From Chryseobacterium turcicum (lineage in GTDB: Bacteria > Bacteroidota > Bacteroidia > Flavobacteriales > Weeksellaceae), in assembly GCF_021010565.1 (NCBI RefSeq), contig NZ_JAJNAY010000001.1:62001-126000 (forward strand): a DNA stretch of 64,000 nucleotides, given 5' to 3'. The position numbers were made by a program, and so were the translations under genes. Of the stretch, positions 25,616-35,238 are shown piece by piece. The notes beneath the pieces are model-generated. The model saw only the letters and a list, made by a program, of their open reading frames with translations, did not search any database and had not been told where the DNA came from. Positions within the stretch are counted from its first letter, which is position 1, and every line of letters begins with the position of its first letter.

Positions 25616-26974
25616 ATGATTAGTTGGAGAAAGCATTATAAAAAAGGGCTGATTGCGATAGGGTTATTGCTATCAACAAGTGCTTCAATTTACGGGCAAG
25701 AGGGAGATCCTAAAAATGGCGAGAAGCTTTTTAAGGCAAACTGTACGGCATGTCACGCATTAGGAAAGCAGGTTATTGGACCTGATTTGAAAGGTGTTGT
25801 AGACAGGCTGAAAACTGAACAAGGTTTAGACACAGATTGGCTTCACAAGTGGATTAAAGACAATAAAGCACTTAGAGCTTCTGGCGATAAGTATGCGAAT
25901 GAAGTCTTTGAAAAATTTAATAAGACTGAAATGTTGGCATTTCCTAATCTTGCAGATAAGGATATTGACGATATTTTAGCATATACAACTAATCCACCTG
26001 CTCCGGCACCAGATCCAGTACCTGCTGCAGGAACACCTGGAGATACAGCAAATGCAGCTCCAGCAAACAATACTACTTCAAGCATTGTGATTATTTCACT
26101 TATTGCTATTGCTGGATTATTAGCTTGGATTTTAATCAAACTAAGACAACTTGTAAAATTAGGTCAGTCTGAAGAACTTTCATCTCTTAATGAGACTAGA
26201 GTAAAATCTTTCAGTGAGATCTATGAAAAGTACCACTATATCGGTAAAGGAGCTTTAGCAATTCTTGCGCTTTTAGCAACTTACGGTATTTGGAACTGGA
26301 TTATGTGGATTGGTGTTTACAAAGGGTATAAGCCTGAACAACCTATCTACTTCTCTCACAAAATTCACGCTGGAGAACAAAAAATCGACTGTCAACTGTG
26401 TCACTCAAGTGCTAAATATGGTAAAGTATCTGAAATACCTTCTATGAACGTTTGTATGAACTGTCACAGAACTGTTTCTGAATACAACGGTAAATACATG
26501 GAGCCAGGAAAAGATAAAGCATTCTACGACGGAGAAATCCAGAAGATTTATGCGGCTACAGGTTGGGATGCTGAAAAACAACAGTATACCGGGAAAACTA
26601 CTCCTGTAGAATGGACAAGAATCCACAACATGCCAGATTTCGTTTACTTTAACCACTCTCAACACGTAGTAGCAGGTGAGAAAGCGATTATCAATTCATT
26701 TAACAAGAAAAATCCTGACAATAAAATCGACGTAGTTTGTAAAGCTTGTCACGGAAAAATCGATACAATGAACGTTGTACAAATGGCGAACGATTTCACT
26801 ATGGGATGGTGTATCGAATGTCACAGAACAACCGAAATTGATATGAGCAACGGTTATAATAAAGAATACTTCAAAAATCTACACGAAAAGCTTAAAAAGC
26901 AATACCCGAAAGATGGTGGTAAAATCACTGTAGATGCAATTGGAGGTCTTGAGTGTGGTAAATGTCATTATTAA
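25616..26974 (+). CDS. actA: Alternative complex III subunit A, multihaem cytochrome c (six CxxCH)
   Basis: Electron-transfer subunit of ACIII, which oxidises quinol and passes electrons to a cytochrome or oxidase. The 452-residue protein has two parts. The N-terminal part is exported and resembles a monohaem class I cytochrome c (C43-TA-C46-H47, likely Met ligand M106 in EMLAFPNL). After two membrane helices (about 155-175 and 212-235) a multihaem part carries five CxxCH motifs starting at 259, 280, 375, 399 and 447. Many ActA proteins are described as pentahaem, so the sixth haem comes from the fused front domain. It is the first gene of actABCDEF. Confidence 0.92.
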   Translation: MISWRKHYKKGLIAIGLLLSTSASIYGQEGDPKNGEKLFKANCTACHALGKQVIGPDLKGVVDRLKTEQGLDTDWLHKWIKDNKALRASGDKYANEVFEKFNKTEMLAFPNLADKDIDDILAYTTNPPAPAPDPVPAAGTPGDTANAAPANNTTSSIVIISLIAIAGLLAWILIKLRQLVKLGQSEELSSLNETRVKSFSEIYEKYHYIGKGALAILALLATYGIWNWIMWIGVYKGYKPEQPIYFSHKIHAGEQKIDCQLCHSSAKYGKVSEIPSMNVCMNCHRTVSEYNGKYMEPGKDKAFYDGEIQKIYAATGWDAEKQQYTGKTTPVEWTRIHNMPDFVYFNHSQHVVAGEKAIINSFNKKNPDNKIDVVCKACHGKIDTMNVVQMANDFTMGWCIECHRTTEIDMSNGYNKEYFKNLHEKLKKQYPKDGGKITVDAIGGLECGKCHY

Positions 26975-26998
26975 TAACTAAAAAATTAGAAGTATAAA

Positions 26999-29900
26999 AT
27001 GGCTTCAAACAAAATACAATTTAGAAGTATTCACGAACTTAAAGACCCTGCCTTAAACGGTAAGCTGGCTCTTAAAGAGTTCCAAGAAGAAATTCCGGTA
27101 GAAGATTTTCTGGAAAGTGCCGAAAAAACTGACGGTACATCGAGAAGAGATTTCTTGAAAATATTAGGATTCTCTACTGCAGCCGTAACTTTGGCTGCTT
27201 GTGAAGCTCCGGTAATCAAAACGATTCCTTATGTAGTAAAACCACATGAAATTATTCCTGGGGTTCCCAACTTCTACGCTTCAACATATTTTGATGGTTT
27301 CGACTTTGCAAGTGTTTTAGTAAAAACAAGAGAAGGTAGACCCATCAAAATAGATCCAAACCCGGCAGCTGGAGATTTAGGTAAAACTAATGCCAGAGCT
27401 CAGGCAAGTGTACTTTCTCTTTATGATAACGACAAAGTAAAACAGCCAAAATTTGAAGGTAAAGATGATACTTTTGATACGGTAGATACTTTTACAATCA
27501 AAGGTCTTGAAGAGGCTAAAGCTTCTGGAAAAAAGATTGTTCTTTTATCTCAGTCTTTTGCTTCGCCTACATTCAAAAAATTATTTTCTGAATTTAAAGC
27601 GAAATATCCTACAGCTGAATTAGTAACTTATGATGCTTTCCCTTATTCTGCAGCTTTAGATGCAGCTCAGGAAGTTTTCGGACAAAGAGCATTACCGGTT
27701 TACGATCTTAAAGGATCTGAATTGGTGGTTGCTTTCCAAGCTGATTTCTTAGGAGACTATAATGCAGCGAGCTTAGAAACTTCTTATGCAGCAGCAAGAG
27801 TTCCGGGGGCAAACATGTTGAGACACATTCAGGTTGAATCTAATATGTCTTTAACGGGTGCAAACTCAGACTCTAGATACAGAGTAAAACCTAGTGATGT
27901 AAACAAAGCTTTGGTAGAAGTTTACAACGCTATCGTTTCAGGATCTGCACCAACAAGTAAAGTTGCTACAGAAATTGTAAAAGAATTGCAAGCTAAAGGA
28001 AGCAAAGCGGTTGTTTTAGCAGACGGTTCTAAAGGTGCACAAGTTTTAGCACACTTAATTAACCAAAAATTAGGTTCAGTTGCTTTCACAGGTAAAGCAA
28101 ACTTCTTAAAAGAATTTGACAACGCAAGATATCAGGAATTTTTAGGATGGGTAAATGCAGGACAAGTTGGTGTATTGATTACCAACAACGTTGATCCAAT
28201 TTATTCTCACCACAAAGGTCAAGATTTCAAAAAATCTTTGGCTAAAGTTCCTTATGTAATTGCTGTTACAGATAAGAAAAACGAAATGTATAAAGCAGCG
28301 AAAGCTGTAATTCCGGTAGCTAACTGGCTAGAATCTTGGGGTGATATGGAACCTCAGACAGGAGTTTATACATTGATGCAGCCAACTATCCAAAAAATTT
28401 ACAAGTCAAGACAGATTGAAGAGTCTTTATTGGTTTGGAAAAATGGTAAAAACAATGCTGCTAATAATTATTATGATTATTTAAAAGCTAATGCGACTTC
28501 TGTTTTAGGAGGAACATCTTTCAACAAAGCTTTATACAATGGTATCGTGCCTTCTGCTAATGCTACTACTCTATCTTATGCAGGTGGAAATGGTGCTCAG
28601 GCGGTAGCAGAATTAGGAAACTTTAAAGCTTCAGATTTAGAATTAGTACTTTATACAAAGACTTCTATCGGAGACGGAACTCAAGCAAACAACCCTTGGT
28701 TGCAAGAATTACCAGATCCTATTACAAGAATGTCTTGGGATAACTATTTAACGATTTCTACTAAAGATGCTGAAAGATTAGGAATAGAAAACAGTCTTAA
28801 TGCAAGAATGCAGCTAGATGGTACTCTTGTAAATCTTACAGTAAACGGAGTAAAAATAGAAAATGTACCTGTATTTATTCAGCCAGGTCAAGCTGACGGA
28901 TCTGTCGGTCTTGCTTTAGGATATGGTAAAAAAGATTCTGGAACAACTGCAGATACAGGAGTAAATGCTTATTCTTTATTTGACGGTTCAAACTTGGTGA
29001 TTTCAAACGCTTCAATTGAGAAAACGGGTGAAGAGCACGAGTTTGCAGGAGTTCAGCTTCAGAATACATTAATGGGACGTTATGAAATTGCAAAAGAAGT
29101 TCCTTTAGCAGAATTTATTAATGTACCTTTCGATGATCAACAAAAAGGATGGAACAAGCCTTTGGAATATCATACCATCAGTGGAGCTCTTCCAGCAGGT
29201 AAAATTGACCTTTGGGATGCTTTTGATGATACAGATGGTCCTCACTTCAACTTATCAGTAGACTTAAACTCTTGTACGGGTTGTGGAGCTTGTATTATTG
29301 CTTGTCAGGCAGAAAACAACATTCCTGTAGTTGGTAAAGAAGAAATCAGAATGTCGAGAGATATGTTCTGGTTGAGAATTGACCGTTACTATTCATCTGA
29401 ACAAAAAGTGACTGTTTATGATGGTCTTAAAGAAGGAATGGCAGTGCCAGAACTTTACGGAAGTAGTGTATTAGGTATTGAAGGTGCATTAGAAAACCCA
29501 GCAGAAAATCCAGATGTGATCTTCCAGCCGGTAATGTGTCAACACTGTAACCACGCTCCATGTGAAACTGTTTGTCCGGTAGCGGCAACTTCACACAGTA
29601 AGCAAGGACAAAACCATATGGCTTACAACAGATGTATTGGTACAAGATATTGTGCAAACAACTGTCCGTACAAAGTAAGACGTTTCAACTGGTTTACTTA
29701 TAACTTGAATGATAAATTTGATTTTAATCAAAATAATGATTTAGGAAGAATGGTTCTTAACCCTGACGTTGTTGTAAGAACAAGAGGGGTAATGGAGAAA
29801 TGTTCAATGTGTATTCAAGAAACTCAGGCAACGATTTTAACTGCCAAGAGAGAAAATAGAAAGGTAACAGACAACGAATTTAAAAATTCTTGTGCTTGTG

Positions 29901-30061
29901 CAGCAGCATGTTCTACTGGAGCAATGCAGTTTGGAGATATGAATGATAAAGAATCTTCAGTTAGAAAATTATATTCTAGCAACAGAAGATATCATTTACT
30001 TGAAGAGATCGGAACCAAGCCAAATGTGTTCTATCACGCTAAAGTAAGAAATAGAGTATAA
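26999..30061 (+). CDS. actB: Alternative complex III subunit B, molybdopterin-like plus Fe-S protein
   Basis: Large peripheral subunit of 1020 residues. The first three quarters resemble a molybdopterin oxidoreductase fold, which in ACIII carries no molybdenum cofactor. The C-terminal part is a ferredoxin-like Fe-S domain with four cysteine groups: CTGCGACIIAC (from about residue 759), CQHCNHAPCETVCP, CIGTRYCANNCP and CSMCIQE with CACAAACSTG. Near the N-terminus is a twin-arginine motif (SRRDFLKILGF, Arg49-Arg50) followed by a hydrophobic stretch and Cys68 (LAACEAP). This suggests Tat export and possibly lipid anchoring on the periplasmic face. Confidence 0.96.
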   Translation: MASNKIQFRSIHELKDPALNGKLALKEFQEEIPVEDFLESAEKTDGTSRRDFLKILGFSTAAVTLAACEAPVIKTIPYVVKPHEIIPGVPNFYASTYFDGFDFASVLVKTREGRPIKIDPNPAAGDLGKTNARAQASVLSLYDNDKVKQPKFEGKDDTFDTVDTFTIKGLEEAKASGKKIVLLSQSFASPTFKKLFSEFKAKYPTAELVTYDAFPYSAALDAAQEVFGQRALPVYDLKGSELVVAFQADFLGDYNAASLETSYAAARVPGANMLRHIQVESNMSLTGANSDSRYRVKPSDVNKALVEVYNAIVSGSAPTSKVATEIVKELQAKGSKAVVLADGSKGAQVLAHLINQKLGSVAFTGKANFLKEFDNARYQEFLGWVNAGQVGVLITNNVDPIYSHHKGQDFKKSLAKVPYVIAVTDKKNEMYKAAKAVIPVANWLESWGDMEPQTGVYTLMQPTIQKIYKSRQIEESLLVWKNGKNNAANNYYDYLKANATSVLGGTSFNKALYNGIVPSANATTLSYAGGNGAQAVAELGNFKASDLELVLYTKTSIGDGTQANNPWLQELPDPITRMSWDNYLTISTKDAERLGIENSLNARMQLDGTLVNLTVNGVKIENVPVFIQPGQADGSVGLALGYGKKDSGTTADTGVNAYSLFDGSNLVISNASIEKTGEEHEFAGVQLQNTLMGRYEIAKEVPLAEFINVPFDDQQKGWNKPLEYHTISGALPAGKIDLWDAFDDTDGPHFNLSVDLNSCTGCGACIIACQAENNIPVVGKEEIRMSRDMFWLRIDRYYSSEQKVTVYDGLKEGMAVPELYGSSVLGIEGALENPAENPDVIFQPVMCQHCNHAPCETVCPVAATSHSKQGQNHMAYNRCIGTRYCANNCPYKVRRFNWFTYNLNDKFDFNQNNDLGRMVLNPDVVVRTRGVMEKCSMCIQETQATILTAKRENRKVTDNEFKNSCACAAACSTGAMQFGDMNDKESSVRKLYSSNRRYHLLEEIGTKPNVFYHAKVRNRV

Positions 30062-30091
30062 AATAAAGTTTAAATAATAAATAGGTAAAAA

Positions 30092-31489
30092 ATGTCAGGA
30101 CATTACGAAGCTCCGATAAGGGAACCTCTGATTATTGGTCACAAAACTTATCACGATATCACAGAAGATATTGCACGACCTATCGAAGAAAGAGCAGGTA
30201 AATTATGGTGGATCTCACTATATGCAGCCTTAGTTCTTTTCATCTACGGATTCGGCTGTATCGCTTATACTATCGGGACAGGTATTGGAGCATGGGGGCT
30301 TAACAGAACTATTAACTGGGGTTGGGATATTACCAACTTCGTATGGTGGGTAGGTATCGGTCACGCCGGAACCCTAATCTCAGCAGTATTATTATTATTT
30401 AGACAACGATGGAGAATGTCTGTAAACCGTTCTGCGGAAGCAATGACAATCTTCGCAGTTGTACAGGCGGCAATCTTCCCGTTGATTCACATGGGTAGAG
30501 TTTGGGTAGGATACTGGGTATTTCCTCTTCCTAACCAGTTTGGTTCACTTTGGACTAACTTCAACTCGCCTCTACTTTGGGACGTATTTGCAATCTGTAC
30601 GTATTTCTCTGTATCAACAGTATTCTGGTTTATCGGTTTGATTCCTGACTTTGCTATGATCAGAGACAGAGCTAAAACTCCTTGGACTAAGAAAATCTAT
30701 ACCCTACTATCTTTCGGATGGGGTGGAAAAGCAAAACACTGGCAGAGATTTGAAGAAGTATCTTTGGTATTAGCAGGTTTAGCAACTCCATTGGTATTCT
30801 CTGTACACACTACGGTATCTTTTGACTTCGCAACTTCAGTTATTAAAGGATGGCACTCTACGATCTATCCTCCTTACTTCGTTGCTGGAGCAATCTTCTC
30901 AGGATTTGCAATGGTACAAACACTATTGTTAATCGCTAGAAAAGTTTGTCACCTTGAAGATTACATCACTATGTATCATATCGAAATTATGAACATCGTA
31001 ATCGTTCTTACAGGTGGTATGGTAACAGTAGCTTATGCAACTGAATACTTCATCGGATGGTATTCTGGTTCAAGATATGAAGACTTTACTTACCTTTCAC
31101 CAGGTGCTGCAATAGGACCATATTGGTGGGCGTTCTGGGCGTTGATTATCTGTAACCTTGTTATTCCGGCGTTGTTCTGGTTTAAGAAAGTTAGAACAAA
31201 CATTATTGCAACATTTATCATTGCATTAATTATCAACATCGGTATGTGGTTTGAGCGTTTCGACATTATCGTAATTAACCTTTCAAGAGATTACTTGCCT
31301 GGTTCTTGGACGATGTTTAAACCAACTATTATTGACGTAGGTGTATATTTAGGTACAATCGGATTCTTCTCTGTATTATTCTTATTATACGCAAGAACAT
31401 TCCCTGTAATTGCACAGGCAGAATTAAAATCGATCTTGAAAATCTCAGGTGAAACTTATAAAGTAAAAGAAGGAGATGAGCACCACTAA
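30092..31489 (+). CDS. actC: Alternative complex III subunit C, NrfD-type quinol-binding membrane protein
   Basis: Integral membrane subunit of 465 residues with about ten transmembrane helices, NrfD/PsrC family, carrying a quinol site and proposed proton path. The N-terminus has the ACIII-specific stretch PLIIGHKTYHDITEDIARP. It overlaps actD by 14 bases, indicating coupled translation. The family call is clear; residue-level assignment of the quinol site is not attempted. Confidence 0.96.
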   Translation: MSGHYEAPIREPLIIGHKTYHDITEDIARPIEERAGKLWWISLYAALVLFIYGFGCIAYTIGTGIGAWGLNRTINWGWDITNFVWWVGIGHAGTLISAVLLLFRQRWRMSVNRSAEAMTIFAVVQAAIFPLIHMGRVWVGYWVFPLPNQFGSLWTNFNSPLLWDVFAICTYFSVSTVFWFIGLIPDFAMIRDRAKTPWTKKIYTLLSFGWGGKAKHWQRFEEVSLVLAGLATPLVFSVHTTVSFDFATSVIKGWHSTIYPPYFVAGAIFSGFAMVQTLLLIARKVCHLEDYITMYHIEIMNIVIVLTGGMVTVAYATEYFIGWYSGSRYEDFTYLSPGAAIGPYWWAFWALIICNLVIPALFWFKKVRTNIIATFIIALIINIGMWFERFDIIVINLSRDYLPGSWTMFKPTIIDVGVYLGTIGFFSVLFLLYARTFPVIAQAELKSILKISGETYKVKEGDEHH

Positions 31490-31997
31490 AATTGTATACG
31501 GACTTTATGCTGATGACGACGATCTAATGAACGGCGTTAAAGCATTCAACGATAAAGGAATTGCAATAAACGAAGTTTATACCCCATTTCCTGTTCACGG
31601 CCTAGACAAAGCTTTAGGTTTAAAGAAAACTAGAATTTCTGATGCTGCTTTCATCTATGCACTTTACGGAGTTTCTATTGGTTTGACGGTTACTTGGTAT
31701 ATCATGAACCACGACTGGGCACAAAATATTGGTGGGAAACCATCTTTTAACTGGGTAGACAACTTCCCGGCGTTTATTGACCCGATGTTTGAATTGATGG
31801 TATTCTGTGCAGCTCACATGATGTCTCTTACTTTCTTTGTAAGAAATAAAATGTATCCAGGAGCTCCTGCACAAAACCCAGATCCAAGAACGACAGATGA
31901 TAAATTCTTAATGGAATTTGTTACTGAAGATGTAGAATCTGTAAAGCAGTTGCTTATCGAAACGGGAGTAGAAGAAATAACTGTTAAAGATGCTTAA
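31476..31997 (+). CDS. actD: Alternative complex III subunit D (DUF3341)
   Basis: Small membrane subunit of 173 residues (DUF3341 family). An N-terminal ferredoxin-like cytoplasmic domain (KIVYGLYADDDDLMNGVKAF, EVYTPFPVHGLDKALGL) is followed by two membrane helices around residues 55-75 and 95-120. It overlaps actC by 14 bases and abuts actE. Confidence 0.95.
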   Translation: MSTTKIVYGLYADDDDLMNGVKAFNDKGIAINEVYTPFPVHGLDKALGLKKTRISDAAFIYALYGVSIGLTVTWYIMNHDWAQNIGGKPSFNWVDNFPAFIDPMFELMVFCAAHMMSLTFFVRNKMYPGAPAQNPDPRTTDDKFLMEFVTEDVESVKQLLIETGVEEITVKDA

Positions 31998-31998
31998 A

Positions 31999-32679
31999 AT
32001 GAAAAAGAATGTATTAAAAATTACAGCAATTTTAGGTTTAACTACAGTTTTACTTAATTCTTGCGGACCGAATGAAAATGCACCTCTAGTATATTTCCCG
32101 GATATGTATTTCCCTGTGGCATACGATCCGTTGATGAAAGCTCAAGATGCTTATTCAGATCATGAAAATGAAATTCCTGCATTTGTAAGAAATAACGGTG
32201 CAACCGGCCTTGCTCCTGTAGAAGGGTCAGTAGCTCAAAATAAAGATGGCGTTTTTGAAGAAGGTAAACTTCCTAAAACTCCGGACGAATACAACGCAGG
32301 CTATGATGCTTCAAAAGCAATAGGCGTTTCTCCTCTTAATCCCGCTAATGCAGCGAAAGATATAGAAAGAGGTAAAATGCTTTTTGATCATACTTGTTCA
32401 GCTTGTCACGGAACTGGTGGTGACGGACAAGGATCAATCGTACAAAGTGGAGCTTATTCTGGTGTACCAAATTATGCAGATAGAGAAATCACTGTAGGAT
32501 CTGTACATTATGTATTAACAAACGGTAGAAATGCTATGGGATCTTATGCAGGACAATTAAATCCTGGAGACAGATGGAGAGTGGCAATGTATGTAATGAG
32601 TGCTTTCAAAAAAAGCGCAGCTCCGGCAACGGCAGCGGCAACTCCAGCAACAACTGAGACTACCGAAACTAAAAAATAA
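31999..32679 (+). CDS. actE: Alternative complex III subunit E, monohaem cytochrome c lipoprotein
   Basis: A lipoprotein of about 226 residues with lipobox SCGPN after a short signal peptide. A class I cytochrome c domain binds one haem at CSACHG; the Met ligand is probably in NAMGSYAGQL. The C-terminal tail is Ala/Thr-rich. Two ATGs are possible: 31990, which overlaps the actD stop, and 31999, which gives a typical MKKN signal peptide and is preferred. Anchored at the outer face of the inner membrane, it is a likely electron exit of ACIII. Confidence 0.93.
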   Translation: MKKNVLKITAILGLTTVLLNSCGPNENAPLVYFPDMYFPVAYDPLMKAQDAYSDHENEIPAFVRNNGATGLAPVEGSVAQNKDGVFEEGKLPKTPDEYNAGYDASKAIGVSPLNPANAAKDIERGKMLFDHTCSACHGTGGDGQGSIVQSGAYSGVPNYADREITVGSVHYVLTNGRNAMGSYAGQLNPGDRWRVAMYVMSAFKKSAAPATAAATPATTETTETKK

Positions 32680-32687
32680 GAAAAGAA

Positions 32688-34019
32688 ATGTATAGTTTTT
32701 CACCAAAATTAAAATCAACTTCTATTATCCTTCTTGTTGTAGGTTTAGTTCTATTTGCTGCAGGTTTCTTTTTAAATAAAGGACTTACTACAGAAAACAT
32801 AGAACACATGATGGAAGCAGTTCATTCTGCAGGTCATGATGCTCCTACGCATTCAAGCGAAATGATAGGACCTCAAGATCACGCTGCTCACTTAGAGCAT
32901 GCAACGCTTCAGGTTCACAACCAACCATTAGCTTCACTTCACTTTGTAGCAGTATTTTTCTTCGGAGTAAGTTGCGCAGTATTATTTTTCTACTGTATTC
33001 AGCACGCAGCTCACGCAGGATGGCCAATTATTATCACAAGAGTAATGGAAGCTATTGCTTCTTATATTCCTTGGGGTGGTGCTATTTTAATTATCATTAT
33101 GATTCTTAACATCACGCACAACGGTCACCTTTTCCATTGGATGGATCCTGAATTGACAGATCCAGAATCTGCACATTTTGATGTTATCTTATTTGAAAAA
33201 AGAATATTCTTAAATATTCCTTTCTATGCAATCAGAACTTTTATCTATGTAATTGGAGCTTCGTTCTTTGCTTGGAAATTAAAAGCTCAGTCTAAAAAAG
33301 TAGACGATACAAAATCTTTGGTTGAGTATCAGTTCCTTTACAGATGGGCAGTAGGATATATCGCATTCTTCGGGTTTGCTTCTGCAGCTTGGGCTTGGGA
33401 CTGGTTGATGTCTATTGACCCTCACTGGTATTCTACAATGTATATCTGGTATTCTATGGTTAGCTGTCTTTCAAGTGGTATTGCGGTAATCATTCTATTA
33501 AGTGTATATCTTAAGAAAAATGGTTTCTTACCTCAGTTTAACGACAATCACTTGCACGATTTAGGAGTTTTCCTTTTTGCTACAAGTATGCTTTGGACGT
33601 ACACTTGGTTCGCACAGTTCATGTTGTATTGGTATGCCAACATCCCGGAAGAAGTAAATTATTTCTTCGGAAGATTTGAGCACTACTCTCCTACTTTCTT
33701 GCCAATGCTTGTTGTTAACTTCTTATTACCACTATTGGTATTGGTAAGCAGCAGCATCAAGAGAAATTACAAAGTAGTAACGATTATGGCAATTGTGGTA
33801 ATCTTGGGTCACCTTTTAGATTATTTCAACATGGTAATGCCAGGAACAGTAGGACCTTACTGGAATACTCCAGAAGTTCTATTACTAATATTAGGTGCTG
33901 TTTTATTTGTATCAGGATTATTTATGTTTACAGTGCTTTCAGCATTAGCTAAATTAAAATTGATCCCTACAGGTAACCCTTACTTACACGAATCTGAAAT
34001 TTATGAGTATCCTTTCTAA
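32688..34019 (+). CDS. actF: Alternative complex III subunit F, NrfD-like membrane protein
   Basis: Second NrfD-related membrane subunit, 443 residues and about ten helices, with a His-rich periplasmic loop near residues 40-75 (HMMEAVHSAGHDAPTHS). It is homologous in fold to ActC but shorter and without the quinol site in described complexes. It is the last gene of the operon; a strong hairpin follows. No cytochrome oxidase genes follow, unlike some other Bacteroidota. Confidence 0.95.
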   Translation: MYSFSPKLKSTSIILLVVGLVLFAAGFFLNKGLTTENIEHMMEAVHSAGHDAPTHSSEMIGPQDHAAHLEHATLQVHNQPLASLHFVAVFFFGVSCAVLFFYCIQHAAHAGWPIIITRVMEAIASYIPWGGAILIIIMILNITHNGHLFHWMDPELTDPESAHFDVILFEKRIFLNIPFYAIRTFIYVIGASFFAWKLKAQSKKVDDTKSLVEYQFLYRWAVGYIAFFGFASAAWAWDWLMSIDPHWYSTMYIWYSMVSCLSSGIAVIILLSVYLKKNGFLPQFNDNHLHDLGVFLFATSMLWTYTWFAQFMLYWYANIPEEVNYFFGRFEHYSPTFLPMLVVNFLLPLLVLVSSSIKRNYKVVTIMAIVVILGHLLDYFNMVMPGTVGPYWNTPEVLLLILGAVLFVSGLFMFTVLSALAKLKLIPTGNPYLHESEIYEYPF

Positions 34020-34043
34020 GGACTTGTAACAAAATAAATTTTG

Positions 34044-34073
34044 AAAAGACTGATTATAATAATCAGTCTTTTT
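34044..34073 (+). terminator. Terminator of the act operon
   Basis: AAAAGACTGATTA and TAATCAGTCTTTT form a long perfect stem with a tiny loop, followed by a run of T residues. Confidence 0.88.
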
Positions 34074-34166
34074 TTTTGCACTAATATGAAATCAGGCAAC
34101 CATTTCAAAAATAGTACGTCGTAAGAATAGACTTTATTGCTTACCTTTTAAACTAAATAAAAAACT

Positions 34167-35186
34167 ATGAAAAAAACTTATTTCTTAAACTTTCTGTTTA
34201 TCATTCTGTTCAATGTATTGAATGCCCAAAGTATTACTTTCGTTTCCGAAAAAACAAATGCTCCCCTTCCTAAGGTTTCGGTATTTGGGAAAAACGGAAA
34301 TATTCTTGCAACCTCAGACATCGACGGAAAAATTGAAAAATCAACTCTTTCGCCGGAACAAGAAAAATTTCAGTTGATATATGATAACATTTCTATTGCA
34401 ACACTTTCATTTAATGAAATCAATAAAGATGTTGTAAAACTAAATGACAGAGTAAAAGATATTGAAGCAGTGGTTATTAAAAATAATAAACCTGCAAAAT
34501 ATGTTCGTATCAGGGGTAACTTCAACACCTATGTTACTTTAAACAGTAAACTAAATTGCTACGCAGACGGCGTTATCACCTATGTTTTTGATAATAAAAC
34601 TAAAAAGCTGAAAAGCGCAAATGTAGAACAATACCGAGTGTACAGATTGGAAGATGCTAAAAATGAAAAAAAACAAACCGGATCTTGGGATTACAATAGC
34701 TTTTTAGATTTACCTAAATTGAAGGATGTAGGAAATATTGAAGAATACAAATCTAAAAACGCAAAAATAAAAGAACTTAAAGGCAATAAAAAAGACGAAA
34801 TAGAAATTACAGGAGAAGCGTTACAGGAAAAAGAATTGGCATTATTCGGTTACAGAATATATGACATCAAGGGGATCATCAACCACTCTTACGAAAAAGA
34901 TTCAAAAAAGACTTTAAGAGATTTTCTTGAATCTAATGAAATCGCTTTCATCAAATTGAAACACAAAACTGAGCCCAATTACAATCAGATTATTTCATAC
35001 CGAAACTTTTATCCTACAGAATTAGATTTCAGTGATGATAATAGTGTAGAAGGAAAAGTGAAATTTAATAAAGACAACAGCAGCTACCATTCAAAATACT
35101 GGCAAGATCCTTCGTTCCCAAATATGCAGGCTATTTTCAGCTCGTTTTTTAAAGATGATTTAAAAGAAAAAGAAAACAAAAAATAA
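34167..35186 (+). CDS. Exported protein of unknown function with carboxypeptidase-like regulatory domain
   Basis: A 339-residue protein with a signal peptide (about 1-20, ending NVLNAQ). The first 75 mature residues look like a carboxypeptidase-D regulatory-type beta domain (TFVSEKTNAPLPKVSVFGKNG, TSDIDGKIEKS), often found at the front of TonB-linked or surface proteins in this phylum. The rest is Lys-rich and unrecognised, with no TonB receptor barrel. It probably stands alone after the act terminator. Confidence 0.7.
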   Translation: MKKTYFLNFLFIILFNVLNAQSITFVSEKTNAPLPKVSVFGKNGNILATSDIDGKIEKSTLSPEQEKFQLIYDNISIATLSFNEINKDVVKLNDRVKDIEAVVIKNNKPAKYVRIRGNFNTYVTLNSKLNCYADGVITYVFDNKTKKLKSANVEQYRVYRLEDAKNEKKQTGSWDYNSFLDLPKLKDVGNIEEYKSKNAKIKELKGNKKDEIEITGEALQEKELALFGYRIYDIKGIINHSYEKDSKKTLRDFLESNEIAFIKLKHKTEPNYNQIISYRNFYPTELDFSDDNSVEGKVKFNKDNSSYHSKYWQDPSFPNMQAIFSSFFKDDLKEKENKK

Positions 35187-35212
35187 AAAATCTGTATTAA
35201 TAAAGGTTTTAC

Positions 35213-35220
35213 TAAATTTG
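35213..35220 (+). promoter_or_regulatory. -7 box TAAATTTG upstream of the lipoprotein gene at 35239
   Basis: Exact TAnnTTTG match, 18 bases before the ATG. No TTG at the -33 distance. Confidence 0.45.
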
Positions 35221-35238
35221 TCGTAAACCATAATTAAA

